A stretch of DNA of 64,000 bases from Flaviaestuariibacter sp. (GCA_025963645.1 JAOQAI010000016.1:1-64000); one strand, 5' to 3'; counted from the stretch's first letter, positions 33,071 to 42,209 are shown. Made by a program: numbers and translations. The notes: a model not told the origin generated them from the letters alone.

Positions 33071-34138
33071 TTAATACAAAGCGGCGTTCTTAAAATAATA
33101 TATCCTGTCGGCTGCAATTTGTTCCGTATGAAAAGGTTTACCGTTTTTCAATACCGGCGCTTCTATGCCTTTACCAATAAAGAGCTGAGGAGCAGTAATG
33201 ATGCGGGCTTCATTCCACAGGCCTTCGTCAATAAAACATTGCAATACTTGCGCCCCGCCTTCCACTAACAAGCTTTGCACATTCATGCCGCCCAATGCTT
33301 TCACTATCTGAGGTACCAGTTTTTTAGAAGGGTCGAGCCGGTAATGCGTCAGGTTGTAATGCTCCTTGTCTTGTAGTGTATTAAAAACGATCGTCTTGTG
33401 CTCGCCGTTAAAAAGCTGCAGCGACACCGGCAGGCGCAATTGTTTGTCAATTACCAACCGTAGCGGCGAGCCTCCCGGCCACAGTCTTGTGGTTAAGGCA
33501 GGATCATCAAACAACGCAGTATTAGTGCCCACAAGAATGGATTGGTGTTGGCTTCGCCAGCTATGAACAATTCTATTGGTGGCGGCATCGCTTATATAAG
33601 TACGGCGGTTGAACGCCGCGATCTTTCCATCACCGCTTTGTGCCCACTTCAAAGTGATGTAGGGACGGTGTGCGGAGTAGTAGGTGAAAAAATGTTTGTT
33701 CAGCTCCTTACACGCTTCTTCTAAAATACCAACCGTTACGTTTATGCCAGCGGCTTTTAGCTTTTCAATGCCTTTGCCATCCACCTGGTAGAACGGGTCA
33801 CGGCAACCGATAACAACATGTTGAATGCCTTTTTGAATAAGCAGGTCCGCGCAAGGCGGTGTTTTGCCAAAATGCGCACAGGGCTCTAACGATACATAGA
33901 GTGTTGCCTCACTTACTAAATGCTGGTCTTCTTCTTTCACGGCTGACAGGCATTCTACTTCGGCGTGAGCCCCGCCATATTGCCGGTGATAGCCTTCACC
34001 GATGATGCGGTCATTGTGGACCAACACCGCTCCCACCATTGGATTGGGCGCTACGCTTCCCTGCCCGAGCTTGGCTAATTGAAGACAGCGAGCCATATAT
34101 GTTTCGTGTGTTGGCAAGGGAAATCTGTAAGAGGGCAA
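33071..34138 (-). CDS. ribD: riboflavin biosynthesis bifunctional deaminase/reductase RibD
   Basis: 355 residues from a TTG at 34138 (an ATG at 34096 would remove 14 residues). Deaminates then reduces the pyrimidine in riboflavin synthesis. Deaminase: MARCLQLAKLGQGSVAPNPMVGAVLV, zinc site HAEVEC and PCAHFGKTPPCADLL. Reductase half: RPYITLKWAQSGDGKI, and VEGGAQVLQCFIDEGL. The divergent prmC lies 28 nt away. Confidence 0.9.
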   Translation of the reverse strand: MPSYRFPLPTHETYMARCLQLAKLGQGSVAPNPMVGAVLVHNDRIIGEGYHRQYGGAHAEVECLSAVKEEDQHLVSEATLYVSLEPCAHFGKTPPCADLLIQKGIQHVVIGCRDPFYQVDGKGIEKLKAAGINVTVGILEEACKELNKHFFTYYSAHRPYITLKWAQSGDGKIAAFNRRTYISDAATNRIVHSWRSQHQSILVGTNTALFDDPALTTRLWPGGSPLRLVIDKQLRLPVSLQLFNGEHKTIVFNTLQDKEHYNLTHYRLDPSKKLVPQIVKALGGMNVQSLLVEGGAQVLQCFIDEGLWNEARIITAPQLFIGKGIEAPVLKNGKPFHTEQIAADRIYYFKNAALY

Positions 34139-34153
34139 AAATAAGGAAAGGCT

Positions 34154-34161
34154 TAAGTTTG
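34154..34161 (+). promoter_or_regulatory. -7 box (TAAGTTTG) before prmC
   Basis: Exact TAnnTTTG match, 4 nt before the ATG at 34166, another near-leaderless arrangement. No TTTG is seen at the -33 spacing. Confidence 0.35.
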
Positions 34162-34165
34162 ACTT

Positions 34166-35059
34166 ATGAAACTTGGAGAAGGGGAAACATCGTTAAGCTC
34201 GCAATTAAAACACCTGTATGGGGACGGTGAAAGTGCAGCCATGGCAGCAATGGTAATGGAAGGGATCACTGGTTTTTCGAGAGATAAAAGAATGAATCAT
34301 AAAGAAGAACTGCTATCTGCTGATCAACTGTATAGCCTGGCTGAAGCGACGAAACGGCTACTGAAAGGCGAACCCGTGCAATATATACTGGGTGAATGCT
34401 GGTTTGGGGGCCTGAAACTATTTGTTGATAAAAGCGTATTGATCCCACGACCCGAAACCGAAGAACTGGTGGAATGGATCACTGCCGACATACGGCAAAA
34501 AGGGCTCCCTGTTTTTTTAAAGGAACCTACCGATGCCGATGAAACAACAAAACTGAAGATACTGGATGTGGGTACCGGCAGCGGCTGCATTGCGCTATTG
34601 CTCAAATCAAAAATGCCAAAGGCGGAAGTGTGGGGTTGTGATGTGAGCGAAGAAGCCTTAAATATTGCCCGCCGCAATGGCTCGGAACTGGATATACGGG
34701 TTGATTTCCAAGGCGTTGATTTTTTAGATAAAGCCCAGCAAAAGCTGTTACCAACCGTAGATGTCATTGTAAGCAACCCACCCTATATTCCTCAAGGCGA
34801 AGCGTCGCAGTTAGCAACGAACGTGGTTGCACATGAGCCACACCTGGCCCTTTTTGTAGCGGATAATGATGCGTTGGTGTTTTACAAGGCGCTTGCTCAT
34901 TTTGGCAAAAAACGGTTGTATGACACCGGAAGCATCTATGCTGAAATCCATGAAGCCCTTGGCGAAGCTGTCATCACTTTATTTAAAGAAGAAGGATATC
35001 AAGTTGAACTAAGAAAGGATATGCAGGGAAAAGACCGGATGGTGAAAGCAAGCAGGTGA
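34166..35059 (+). CDS. prmC: release factor glutamine methyltransferase PrmC
   Basis: 297 residues. Methylates the Gln of the GGQ motif in release factors RF1 and RF2. N-terminal helical domain, then SAM-binding DVGTGSGCIALLLK and catalytic NPPY (SNPPYIPQGEASQ), plus the PRPETEELVEW signature. C-terminal CDxxxxALNIARRN fits. Divergent from ribD. Confidence 0.93.
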   Translation: MKLGEGETSLSSQLKHLYGDGESAAMAAMVMEGITGFSRDKRMNHKEELLSADQLYSLAEATKRLLKGEPVQYILGECWFGGLKLFVDKSVLIPRPETEELVEWITADIRQKGLPVFLKEPTDADETTKLKILDVGTGSGCIALLLKSKMPKAEVWGCDVSEEALNIARRNGSELDIRVDFQGVDFLDKAQQKLLPTVDVIVSNPPYIPQGEASQLATNVVAHEPHLALFVADNDALVFYKALAHFGKKRLYDTGSIYAEIHEALGEAVITLFKEEGYQVELRKDMQGKDRMVKASR

Positions 35060-35157
35060 GTGGTGAATCGTCAATAGTGAGTTCGGGTTCCTATAATCTC
35101 ATTACTTTCTCCTTCAGCAGGTATGTTGTCCCTCACCATTCACTACTAACTACTTCA
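35056..35157. repeat. gtgagtggtg / tcactactaac repeats after prmC
   Basis: A run at 35056-35083 (gtgagtggtgaatcgtcaat) and an oppositely oriented run at 35131-35157 (ctcaccattcactactaac) flank 47 nt with no gene. The two would pair as a long imperfect hairpin between the converging prmC and exbD genes. The first starts inside the prmC stop. Confidence 0.45.
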
Positions 35158-35548
35158 CCAATGCCACCACCTTTGCATTGTTACGTTTGGCAATGGTCAT
35201 GATCCGGAAAACCTCACCATAGTAAGCCGAAGTATCGGCATTCACCACTACGGATGGCGTATCCACGGTCTTCCTGAAATTCTCGATCTGTAGTTTCAAT
35301 AAAGTATCTATTTGCGAATTATCGATGGGTTTTGATCCAATGAAATATTGATGGTTCTTATCAATCGTGACGATAATATTTTGCTTTGCTTTCGTATCCT
35401 TCGAACCCTTCGGATTATTCACCCGTACCAGGTTTGGGTTAGCCAACGTTGCGGCGATGAGGAAAAACAATAACAGGATGAACAGGATATCATTTAAGGG
35501 TCCTGTGTGTATTTCCGTATGCGCTTTAAGCTTTCTTCTAATGTTCAT
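35150..35548 (-). CDS. exbD: biopolymer transport protein ExbD/TolR
   Basis: 132 residues. Single N-terminal membrane helix (LFILLLFFLIAATLANPN) after HTEIHTGPLND, with the Asp of the proton channel near its start, then a periplasmic domain with KAKQNIIVTIDKNHQYFIGSKPID. Partner of the ExbB gene 43 nt upstream; together with TonB they power outer membrane receptors. Confidence 0.9.
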   Translation of the reverse strand: MNIRRKLKAHTEIHTGPLNDILFILLLFFLIAATLANPNLVRVNNPKGSKDTKAKQNIIVTIDKNHQYFIGSKPIDNSQIDTLLKLQIENFRKTVDTPSVVVNADTSAYYGEVFRIMTIAKRNNAKVVALVK

Positions 35549-35591
35549 AATTACCGTGTTACAAGGTTACTTCGTCATTCGTACCTCGTAC

Positions 35592-36284
35592 TTATCTCGT
35601 TGGTTCCTGTAAAATATCAATGAACTCCGCACTCGAAGCTTCCATTTTATTTGCTGTTTTATCCACCTGCGTAGAAAGATAATTGTAGCCGATATAAGCC
35701 AGCAAACCAATGATCAACCCGGTAGCGGAAGTGATCATTTTTGTGTAAATACCGTTGGCCATGGTTTGAATCGTGAAGTCCCCTGTAGCAGCCAAGCTAT
35801 AGAAAAGTGAGAACATACCTACGATCGTTCCCAGGAAACCAAACATCGGTGCAATACCTGCAATTAGTGACAAAACAGAAAGGTTTTTTTCCATATTATA
35901 CAGTTCCAGTTTGCCCACATTCTCCATGCTTTTCTCAATAGAATCAATGGGTTTACCCAGGCGCTGGATGCCTTTATCAATAATGCGGGCAACCGGGTTA
36001 TTGGTGTTCTTGGCAAAGCTGCGGGCAGCCGTGACATTTCCATTTACGATATGATCGCGGATGATATTCATGAAATTCCCTTCGATCCTGGACGCTTTAC
36101 GAATAGCGATCAGGCGCTCAAAGAAAACAAAAAGCGTTGCCAGAAAAAGAATTCCCAAGGGCAGCATGATCCAGCCACCAAGTGTCAGTAATTCCCCTAA
36201 ACTTATATTGCCATCCTTATTGGCATCATTGGCAGCAGCGGCGGTATTGGCTAAGGTGTCGGTTACCTGCAGAAAGTAGAACAT
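35592..36284 (-). CDS. exbB: MotA/TolQ/ExbB proton channel family protein
   Basis: 230 residues from the ATG at 36284 (the longer frame lacks a plausible signal). Three membrane segments: GGWIMLPLGILFLATLFVFFERLIA, LSLIAGIAPMFGFLGTIVGMFSLFYSLA and MITSATGLIIGLLAYIGYNYLS. The GFLGTIVGM motif is the proton-channel signature. A TATATTTA box lies 22-29 nt upstream. Operon with exbD. Confidence 0.9.
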   Translation of the reverse strand: MFYFLQVTDTLANTAAAANDANKDGNISLGELLTLGGWIMLPLGILFLATLFVFFERLIAIRKASRIEGNFMNIIRDHIVNGNVTAARSFAKNTNNPVARIIDKGIQRLGKPIDSIEKSMENVGKLELYNMEKNLSVLSLIAGIAPMFGFLGTIVGMFSLFYSLAATGDFTIQTMANGIYTKMITSATGLIIGLLAYIGYNYLSTQVDKTANKMEASSAEFIDILQEPTR

Positions 36285-36372
36285 ATCGGTTTCGTCTTTA
36301 AAAGTCGTAAATATAGCACAACGACAATAACGCCGCTTGCGGGTGAATATTGTTTCCGGGGTAGGAATGAAA

Positions 36373-36401
36373 AAGGCTACCACTGTTTAAGTGATAGCCT
36401 T
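36373..36401 (-). terminator. terminator after the SPFH gene
   Basis: AAGGCTACCACT (36373-36384) pairs with AGTGATAGCCTT (36390-36401) with one mismatch. On the minus strand it is followed by TTTTTC. It lies 138 nt beyond the stop of the SPFH gene and upstream of exbB. Confidence 0.65.
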
Positions 36402-36500
36402 ATTTTTAAGTTATTTAACAAGAAAGCAATTAGACGATTTGAATACGCTATATCCAATTAAGGATTTGGATAAGAAACTTTGGAATATCTATTCAACATC

Positions 36501-36518
36501 GTTGCGTCGCACTCTTGT
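36501..36518. repeat. 18-bp dispersed repeat
   Basis: GTTGCGTCGCACTCTTGT, identical to 42192-42209. Both copies are followed within about 20 nt by TATTGAGC, and both lie in intergenic sequence. Confidence 0.55.
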
Positions 36519-36539
36519 ACTTTCTGTAATTCTATTGAG

Positions 36540-37526
36540 CTACTTATTACGGCCTTCACTATAATCAGCCCCAGCAGGCTTTATCATCAAAGCTTGTATC
36601 TGCTTCATTGTTTTTTCCATCCCATCCGGACTACCATCTAAGAAGATCACATTGCCCTTTCCATATTCCGCGAAGTTCTTAACGGCTTCCGTCCACATGC
36701 TGAATAAAATCACGTTTGTATCCAGATTGGCCTGCTTCATTTGCTCCGCAGCTTCGCTCATTCCCTTGGCTACTTCCTGGCGGAAAAGCGCTACACCCTG
36801 TCCCCGCAACCTGGCAGCTTCACGTTCGGCTTCCGCCGCGATCTTAATAGCGTTACCTTCCGCTTCGGCACCTTTTGTTTTAGTGATGAGGAGCGCTTGT
36901 CCTTCATTCTCTGCGGCGGCCTTCAGGTTGTTGGAGGCAACTACCTTGCTCATAGATTCCAGGATCACTTTGTCGAAAGTAATATCATTGATCTGCAGAT
37001 CCTGCAGGTGATAGCCCCATTGCTCCAATGTGTGGTCTATCTGGTCTTTCACGTAATCCACGATCTCTTTGCGCTGACCAAGAATTTCCGATTGCCGCTT
37101 CGTCGCTACAAAAGCCCGGATAGAACCTTCGATAGTGCGGGTCAGAGCTTGCATTAAATCACGGTCAGAGATAAAAACGAACGCTACCCGCTTGATCGTT
37201 TCTTCATCTTGGTTTTGCACCGAGTAAAGCAACATGCTTTTAAAATAAACATTCGCCTGGTCAATGGTCACTGCCTGGAATTCCATCTCCACAGAACGGT
37301 TCTGCACGGAGATTTTTTTCATCACCTGCTCCAGCAATGGGATCTTAAAGTTCAATCCAGGACGTGCAGCGCGGCGGTATTTGCCGAACATCGTAACTAC
37401 GCCTACATAGCCCTGGTTAACAGTAAAAAGTCCGCCGAGTATAATAACGATTAGTAAGAGAAGCCACCAGTAGTTGGCAACGAAGGCCACGATTCCAATG
37501 GTATTTTCTGATTGCAATAGAAACAT
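36540..37526 (-). CDS. SPFH/band 7 (stomatin-like) membrane protein
   Basis: 328 residues from the ATG at 37526; the longer frame adds 45 residues with no signal. One N-terminal membrane helix (YWWLLLLIVIILGGLF), then the SPFH domain (QGYVGVVTMFGKYRRAARPGLNFKIPLLEQVMKKISVQNRSVEMEF) and a long helical region rich in Ala/Glu/Lys (AAENEGQALLITKTKGAEAEGNAIKIAAEAEREAARLRGQG). Such proteins organise membrane microdomains and proteases. Confidence 0.88.
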   Translation of the reverse strand: MFLLQSENTIGIVAFVANYWWLLLLIVIILGGLFTVNQGYVGVVTMFGKYRRAARPGLNFKIPLLEQVMKKISVQNRSVEMEFQAVTIDQANVYFKSMLLYSVQNQDEETIKRVAFVFISDRDLMQALTRTIEGSIRAFVATKRQSEILGQRKEIVDYVKDQIDHTLEQWGYHLQDLQINDITFDKVILESMSKVVASNNLKAAAENEGQALLITKTKGAEAEGNAIKIAAEAEREAARLRGQGVALFRQEVAKGMSEAAEQMKQANLDTNVILFSMWTEAVKNFAEYGKGNVIFLDGSPDGMEKTMKQIQALMIKPAGADYSEGRNK

Positions 37527-37587
37527 AGAAAATTTAGTTTGGTTGCCTGCTAAAGATAGCCAAAGTATAGCCAGCCGGAAGTAAAAT

Positions 37588-38691
37588 TTATTCTTTAAGA
37601 TACAGGTAAACTTCAACACGGCGATTCTTGCGCCTACCTGACGGCTGACGGTTATCTGCAACCGGTTTGCTACTGCCCCATCCCCTGCTGAAGACGGGTT
37701 CTGAGAGTGAATATTGCAAATAAGCAGCTACGGATTCTGCACGGCTTTGCGAGAGCTTATTATTAGTTTCCGCTTTGCCGAGATTGTCTGTATGACCTTC
37801 CACTACTATCGAATCCAAAGCATAGCCGTTGTGATGCCGGAGAAAGCTATCAAGCAACAGCAATGCTTTCTTATCAAGGCTAAAACTATTAGTAGCAAAT
37901 AAGATGTCAGGCATGACCAATGTATCTACTTTTAGCTGCTTAGTTATAGTATTCTTCACCACCGTAGCCGGCATTTTTTTGTAAAGCCTTGTTTGCCGCT
38001 CCTGGTATTCGTGGCGTTCGTCCTGCGCATAAATTTCTTCCTTTCGCTCTTTCCAATCTTTGCACAATGCTTCCATCGGGTCCAATGGGACCAACGAAAT
38101 ATCGTCAAAAAGCACAAAGAATTTATTCTCCAACCGTATTCCTGTGCTGCTTCGCAGATCAGTTTTCCGGAAATTCCCGAGTGCCATAAATGCCTCCTCT
38201 CCGGTTGCTGTATAGTCTATGCTAACCTTTTGCCACGAAGTATCCCCTTTTTTTGGAGGGTAGCTGGCATTAGACAAATAAAGAGTCGGGGTGATCCTGG
38301 GATAAGGCTGCTTTTCAAACAAAAAATCATAACCGGTGAAATATATACCTACGCTATCGAGGATCGAATGCCGTGATTTCACCCAAAACTGTAACCGGTA
38401 AGACCTACCCTTTCGCAAGCCACATAGGAGCCGCGTTCTCACAAAAGTTCGGTAATACGCTTTCTGCGAACTGCCAGCTATCAATCCTATGAAGTATTGG
38501 CCGGCATGTGCTAACGCAGGGTCTTTAAAATAATAATTAAAAGAAGAGACGGTGTACATCCAACCTTCCGGTGCGCAATCTACTTTATACTCCGAGCAAA
38601 TGTTCACTTCCTCGAAACCGCCATTCACCAGCAAGTTCTGCGAAAACGCAGGTACAGGTAAAAGCAGCCATAAAAGAAAGTAAAAGCGCAT
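37588..38691 (-). CDS. OmpA family outer membrane protein with a beta-sandwich N-domain
   Basis: 367 residues. Signal peptide MRFYFLLWLLLPVPAFSQ. The N-part (LLVNGGFEEVN, VRTRLLCGLRKGRSYRLQFWVKS, WQKVSIDYTATGEEAFMALGNF) looks like a carbohydrate-binding-type sandwich. The C-part is OmpA-like: DILFATNSFSLDKKALLLLD, VEGHTDNLGKAETNNKLSQSRAESVAAYL and KNRRVEVYLYL, which binds peptidoglycan. Links the envelope to the wall. Confidence 0.83.
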   Translation of the reverse strand: MRFYFLLWLLLPVPAFSQNLLVNGGFEEVNICSEYKVDCAPEGWMYTVSSFNYYFKDPALAHAGQYFIGLIAGSSQKAYYRTFVRTRLLCGLRKGRSYRLQFWVKSRHSILDSVGIYFTGYDFLFEKQPYPRITPTLYLSNASYPPKKGDTSWQKVSIDYTATGEEAFMALGNFRKTDLRSSTGIRLENKFFVLFDDISLVPLDPMEALCKDWKERKEEIYAQDERHEYQERQTRLYKKMPATVVKNTITKQLKVDTLVMPDILFATNSFSLDKKALLLLDSFLRHHNGYALDSIVVEGHTDNLGKAETNNKLSQSRAESVAAYLQYSLSEPVFSRGWGSSKPVADNRQPSGRRKNRRVEVYLYLKE

Positions 38692-38723
38692 AAAGCATTA
38701 ACGTAATTAAGGGAAGTATGTTG

Positions 38724-39968
38724 CTATGATTTCTCTGCCCAAATACTGGATAGGTGCACAATTGTTTCTACCGCTTTGTTCATATCGGGAACACTTATAA
38801 ACTCTTTCTTAGAATGAATGCCTTGCATGCCGGTAAATAAGTTGGGACAGGGCAAACCCATAAACGACAGCTTACTCCCATCCGTTCCGCCACGGATGCT
38901 TTCCATCTTTAATTTCAAGCCGCTTCTGCTGATCGCTTCTTTCGCATACCCAATCACTTGCGGGTGTTTGTCCAACACTTCCTTCATGTTGCGGTATTGC
39001 TCCGTTACTTTAAATTCGTAAGTAGCTTTTGGATAATTATCCATTACAAGCTTCACGATCTCTTCCAGCAAGGCTTCTTTTGCCTTTAGCTTTTCGGTTA
39101 CAAAATCCCGGATAATAAAATCAATGGTACAGGCTTCGGCAATGCCATCCACCCGAACGGGATGTATAAACCCTTGTTGTCCGTCTGTTGCTTCAGGGGA
39201 TAACTCGGTAGGCAATTTAGAAAGAATTTCTCCGGCAATTTTCATGGCGTTAACCAGCTTGTCTTTTGCATAACCCGGATGCGTGATCACACCCCGGATA
39301 ACAACCGTAACACCATCAGCGCTAAAGGTTTCATCTTCCAAAGAGCCTGCTTCGCCACCGTCCAGCGTGTATCCGAACTGCGCTCCCAGCTTTTCAATAT
39401 TCACCTTTGCGGTTCCCCGGCCTACTTCTTCATCTGGTGTGAATAATACTTTGATGGTACCGTGCTTTACCTCGGGATGATTGACCAGGAAGTGAGCGGC
39501 ATCCATAATAGCCGCCACACCAGCCTTGTCATCGGAACCCAACAGCGTAGTGCCGCTGGCGGTGATGAGATCATGTCCGATCAATTCTTTCAGGTAGGGA
39601 AAATCTTCAACCTTAATAATAATCGCATTGTCATCCGGCAGTGTAATATCCTGCCCCTGGTAGTTCTGATGCAGGATAGGCTTTACGCCGGTGCCGCTGG
39701 CATCGGGTGCGGTATCTACATGCGAGCAAAAGCAAATGACCGGCACTTCTTTATCTATATTGGAAGGAATGGTAGCATACACATAGCCCCATTCGTCCAT
39801 GTGGGCATCTTGCAGTCCTATTCCTTTGAGTTCTTCGGCTAATAGTCGGGATAAATCCTTTTGCTTTTCTGTTGTGGGCTGCGCTTGAGAGAGAGGGTCA
39901 CTTTGAGTGTCTATCTGCACATAGCGCATGAAGCGGTCTGCTGCTGTAAATTGGTAAGACTCAAACAT
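38724..39968 (-). CDS. pepT: peptidase T (tripeptide aminopeptidase)
   Basis: 414 residues. Removes the N-terminal residue of tripeptides. Di-zinc M20 peptidase: HVDTAPDA, GSDDKAGVAAIMDAA (bridging Asp), TPDEEVGRG (catalytic Glu), GGEAGSLEDE, and the C-terminal RGGTDGSKLSFMGLPCPNLF signature with the zinc His later (GIHSKKEFI). Length standard. Confidence 0.93.
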   Translation of the reverse strand: MFESYQFTAADRFMRYVQIDTQSDPLSQAQPTTEKQKDLSRLLAEELKGIGLQDAHMDEWGYVYATIPSNIDKEVPVICFCSHVDTAPDASGTGVKPILHQNYQGQDITLPDDNAIIIKVEDFPYLKELIGHDLITASGTTLLGSDDKAGVAAIMDAAHFLVNHPEVKHGTIKVLFTPDEEVGRGTAKVNIEKLGAQFGYTLDGGEAGSLEDETFSADGVTVVIRGVITHPGYAKDKLVNAMKIAGEILSKLPTELSPEATDGQQGFIHPVRVDGIAEACTIDFIIRDFVTEKLKAKEALLEEIVKLVMDNYPKATYEFKVTEQYRNMKEVLDKHPQVIGYAKEAISRSGLKLKMESIRGGTDGSKLSFMGLPCPNLFTGMQGIHSKKEFISVPDMNKAVETIVHLSSIWAEKS

Positions 39969-40166
39969 GAATCAAAGATAAGGACCTCGCCCTACCCTCT
40001 CCTTGCAGGAGAGGGAACAACGCACAGGAGGCCAGTTTATTCGACTATAATCAAAAGTCCGCAATACGCCTATGCTGCGAACTTTTGATGTATATAAAGT
40101 TATATACACTATCCGGGTCTGTGCGGCGGCCGGCTCCTCTCCTCTAGGAGAGGCGGGGGTGAGGTT
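39969..40166. repeat. intergenic repeats and palindromes upstream of pepT
   Basis: Two repeat copies: 39984-40016 (CCCTCTCC ttgca GGAGAGGG hairpin, family ctctcctttaggagaggg) and 40115-40165 (gggtctgtgcggcggcc then ctcctctcctctaggagagg, matching 43392-43444). Between them are TCAAAAGT (40051-40058) with ACTTTTGA (40081-40088), and a near-perfect palindrome TGTATATAA-AG-TTATATACA at 40089-40108 that may be an operator. No gene. Confidence 0.5.
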
Positions 40167-40619
40167 TTACGGCATAATGATCCGGGACACCGGCACAATC
40201 TCTACCAACTCAAGATCAAATATCAAATCCTGGCCGGCTAAAGGATGGTTGGCATCCAGCAACACGGTTTCTTCCCGTACTTCTACAATATTCACCGGGA
40301 AGGATTGTCCCTGCCCATTGTTCATCATCAACTGCTGCCCTACTTCAGGATTCATATCCGGCGGAAACTGGTCCTTTGGAAACTCAATGATCATCTCATC
40401 GTTCTTTTCGCCGTAGGCATCACCTACCGGAATTTCTACGGTCTTTTTTTCACCTGTTGCCATACCGGTCACGCCGTCATCAAACCCCTTGATTACCTGC
40501 CCGCTACCGATCGTAAACTCAAGGGGTTCGCGACCTTCCGAGGAATCGAAGGTTTCGCCGCTACGAAGCTTTCCATGATAGTGTACTCTTACTTTGTCGC
40601 CATTTTGCGCTTGTGCCAT
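40167..40619 (-). CDS. FKBP-type peptidyl-prolyl isomerase (SlyD-like)
   Basis: 150 residues. Proline isomerase and chaperone. FKBP core VRVHYHGKLRSGETFDSSEGREPLEFTIGSGQVIKGFDDGVTGMATGEKKTVEIPVGDAYGEKND, insert-in-flap domain (MNPEVGQQLMMNNGQGQSFPVNIVEV), then LDANHPLAGQDLIFDLELVEI. Lacks the Ni-binding His tail of E. coli SlyD. Confidence 0.9.
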   Translation of the reverse strand: MAQAQNGDKVRVHYHGKLRSGETFDSSEGREPLEFTIGSGQVIKGFDDGVTGMATGEKKTVEIPVGDAYGEKNDEMIIEFPKDQFPPDMNPEVGQQLMMNNGQGQSFPVNIVEVREETVLLDANHPLAGQDLIFDLELVEIVPVSRIIMP

Positions 40620-40796
40620 AACAAAAAATTTTTATCAATAATTAATGGTGCAAATCCCTTTGTCGTTTACGACGCCTTAAAAATGGACAGTGGCTCCTTA
40701 CCCACTTCCTCAAAATTTAGAAAGCGCCGAAGGTAAGCCCTTTAACTTTTGAGATGCGTATTTTTACTGACATTTGAGCAGCACAAAACGAATACC

Positions 40797-42074
40797 ATGT
40801 TTTCACGAAACCTCGCCCTTTGCTCCGCTATAGCATTTTTAAGTTTCAATTGCTCGGGACAAAAAAATGGAACCCTGCCAAAGAATAACTCAAAAATGGA
40901 AAGCCAAACTTCAGACATTACGCCTGCCGCCGACCGGCTGGATCAATACCTGCCTCTTCTACAAGGCAAGAAAGTAGCAATGCTGGTCAACCACACCTCT
41001 ACCATTGGGGAGATGCATATTGTTGATGCCTTAAAGCAGAAAGGCATTAATATCCGCGTGGTTTTCGGACCCGAACATGGCTTTCGCGGCGATGCACCGG
41101 ACGGCGCCAAAATAGATAATGCCACCGATGCCAAAACCGGCATCCCAGTGATCTCGCTTTATGGCAAGAAGAATAAGCCGGCGCCTGAAGACCTGAAGGA
41201 TATTGACATCATGCTCTACGACATCCAGGATGTAGGCACCCGGTTTTACACGTTCATTTCTTCCATGCAATATTTTATGGAAGCAGCGCTGGAAAACAAT
41301 ATTCCAATGATCATTTTAGATCGCCCGAACCCCAATGGCTTTTATGTGGATGGACCTGTGCTGGATCCAAAGTTTAAGACCTTTGTTGGCTTACAGCCGA
41401 TACCAACCGTTTATGGAATGACCATTGGCGAATACGCCAATATGATCTTGCAGGAAGGCTGGCTGGGCAAGGAAGCCGAAGCAGCCCGGCAACGCTTGAT
41501 GACTGTGCGCTACAGGGAAGGGGCCAAATTTTTCCAGTTAACGGTGATTCCTTGCGCCAACTATACGCACAAAAGCAAGTATGTTTTACCGATCAAACCA
41601 TCACCGAACCTGCCGGATATCCAATCCGTTTATTGGTATGCCACTACTTGCCTGTTCGAAGGCACAGCCTTAAGCGAAGGTCGTGGTACGGAAAAACCAT
41701 TTCAAATTTTTGGACATCCTTCGCTTCCTAAAAACCTGTATGCTTTTACACCGAAAGCTACAGCCGGAGCGCCTAATCCAAAACACAAGGATATCCTTTG
41801 CTATGGCTGGAATTTAGGTGGCACACCGGAGCAGGTTCTTACTTCTATTGATAGAAAGATTCAGCTGAAATATATTCTGGATGCCTACCGTTTGTTCCCC
41901 GACAAAGCCGCTTTCTTCAAAGAATCGTTCAACCGCTTGGCAGGCAATGATGAATTGATGCAACAAATAAAGGACGGCAAATCAGAAGCCCAAATTCGCC
42001 AAAGCTGGGAGCCAAAGCTGTCGCAGTTCAAAGCCATTCGCAAGAATTACCTGTTGTATCCTGATTTTGAATAA
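40797..42074 (+). CDS. namZ: exo-beta-N-acetylmuramidase NamZ-like protein (DUF1343)
   Basis: 425 residues from the ATG at 40797. Lipoprotein-like start (LCSAIAFLSFNCSG). Peptidoglycan recycling enzyme that removes terminal MurNAc. Family features VAMLVNHTSTIG, VFGPEHGFRGDAPDGAKID, GIPVISLYGKKNKPAPEDLKDIDIMLYDIQDVGTRFYTFISSM, LDRPNPNGFYVDGPVLD and SEGRGTEKPFQIFGHPSL are all present. Located upstream of fmt with a repeat cluster between. Confidence 0.85.
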   Translation: MFSRNLALCSAIAFLSFNCSGQKNGTLPKNNSKMESQTSDITPAADRLDQYLPLLQGKKVAMLVNHTSTIGEMHIVDALKQKGINIRVVFGPEHGFRGDAPDGAKIDNATDAKTGIPVISLYGKKNKPAPEDLKDIDIMLYDIQDVGTRFYTFISSMQYFMEAALENNIPMIILDRPNPNGFYVDGPVLDPKFKTFVGLQPIPTVYGMTIGEYANMILQEGWLGKEAEAARQRLMTVRYREGAKFFQLTVIPCANYTHKSKYVLPIKPSPNLPDIQSVYWYATTCLFEGTALSEGRGTEKPFQIFGHPSLPKNLYAFTPKATAGAPNPKHKDILCYGWNLGGTPEQVLTSIDRKIQLKYILDAYRLFPDKAAFFKESFNRLAGNDELMQQIKDGKSEAQIRQSWEPKLSQFKAIRKNYLLYPDFE

Positions 42075-42103
42075 GCCCCCTGTCCCCCGGTGGGGGAACT
42101 TAG
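42075..42103 (-). repeat. 29-bp repeat, inverted relative to the copy inside fmt
   Basis: The minus strand reads CTAAGTTCCCCCACCGGGGG then ACAGGGGGC, identical over 29 nt to 42319-42347 on the plus strand. Each copy contains an internal CCCCC-acc-GGGGG hairpin. It starts 1 nt after the NamZ stop. Confidence 0.7.
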
Positions 42104-42191
42104 ATCAGTGAGGTATTTCTTTATCGGTTCTACTTTAAGAATAGTCTTTTTGAATTTATAAAATCGACTGCATTGCTACTATCAAACAACA

Positions 42192-42209
42192 GTTGCGTCG
42201 CACTCTTGT
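42192..42209. repeat. 18-bp dispersed repeat, second copy
   Basis: GTTGCGTCGCACTCTTGT, identical to 36501-36518, in the namZ-fmt gap. Followed by a TATTGAGC like the first copy. Confidence 0.55.
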
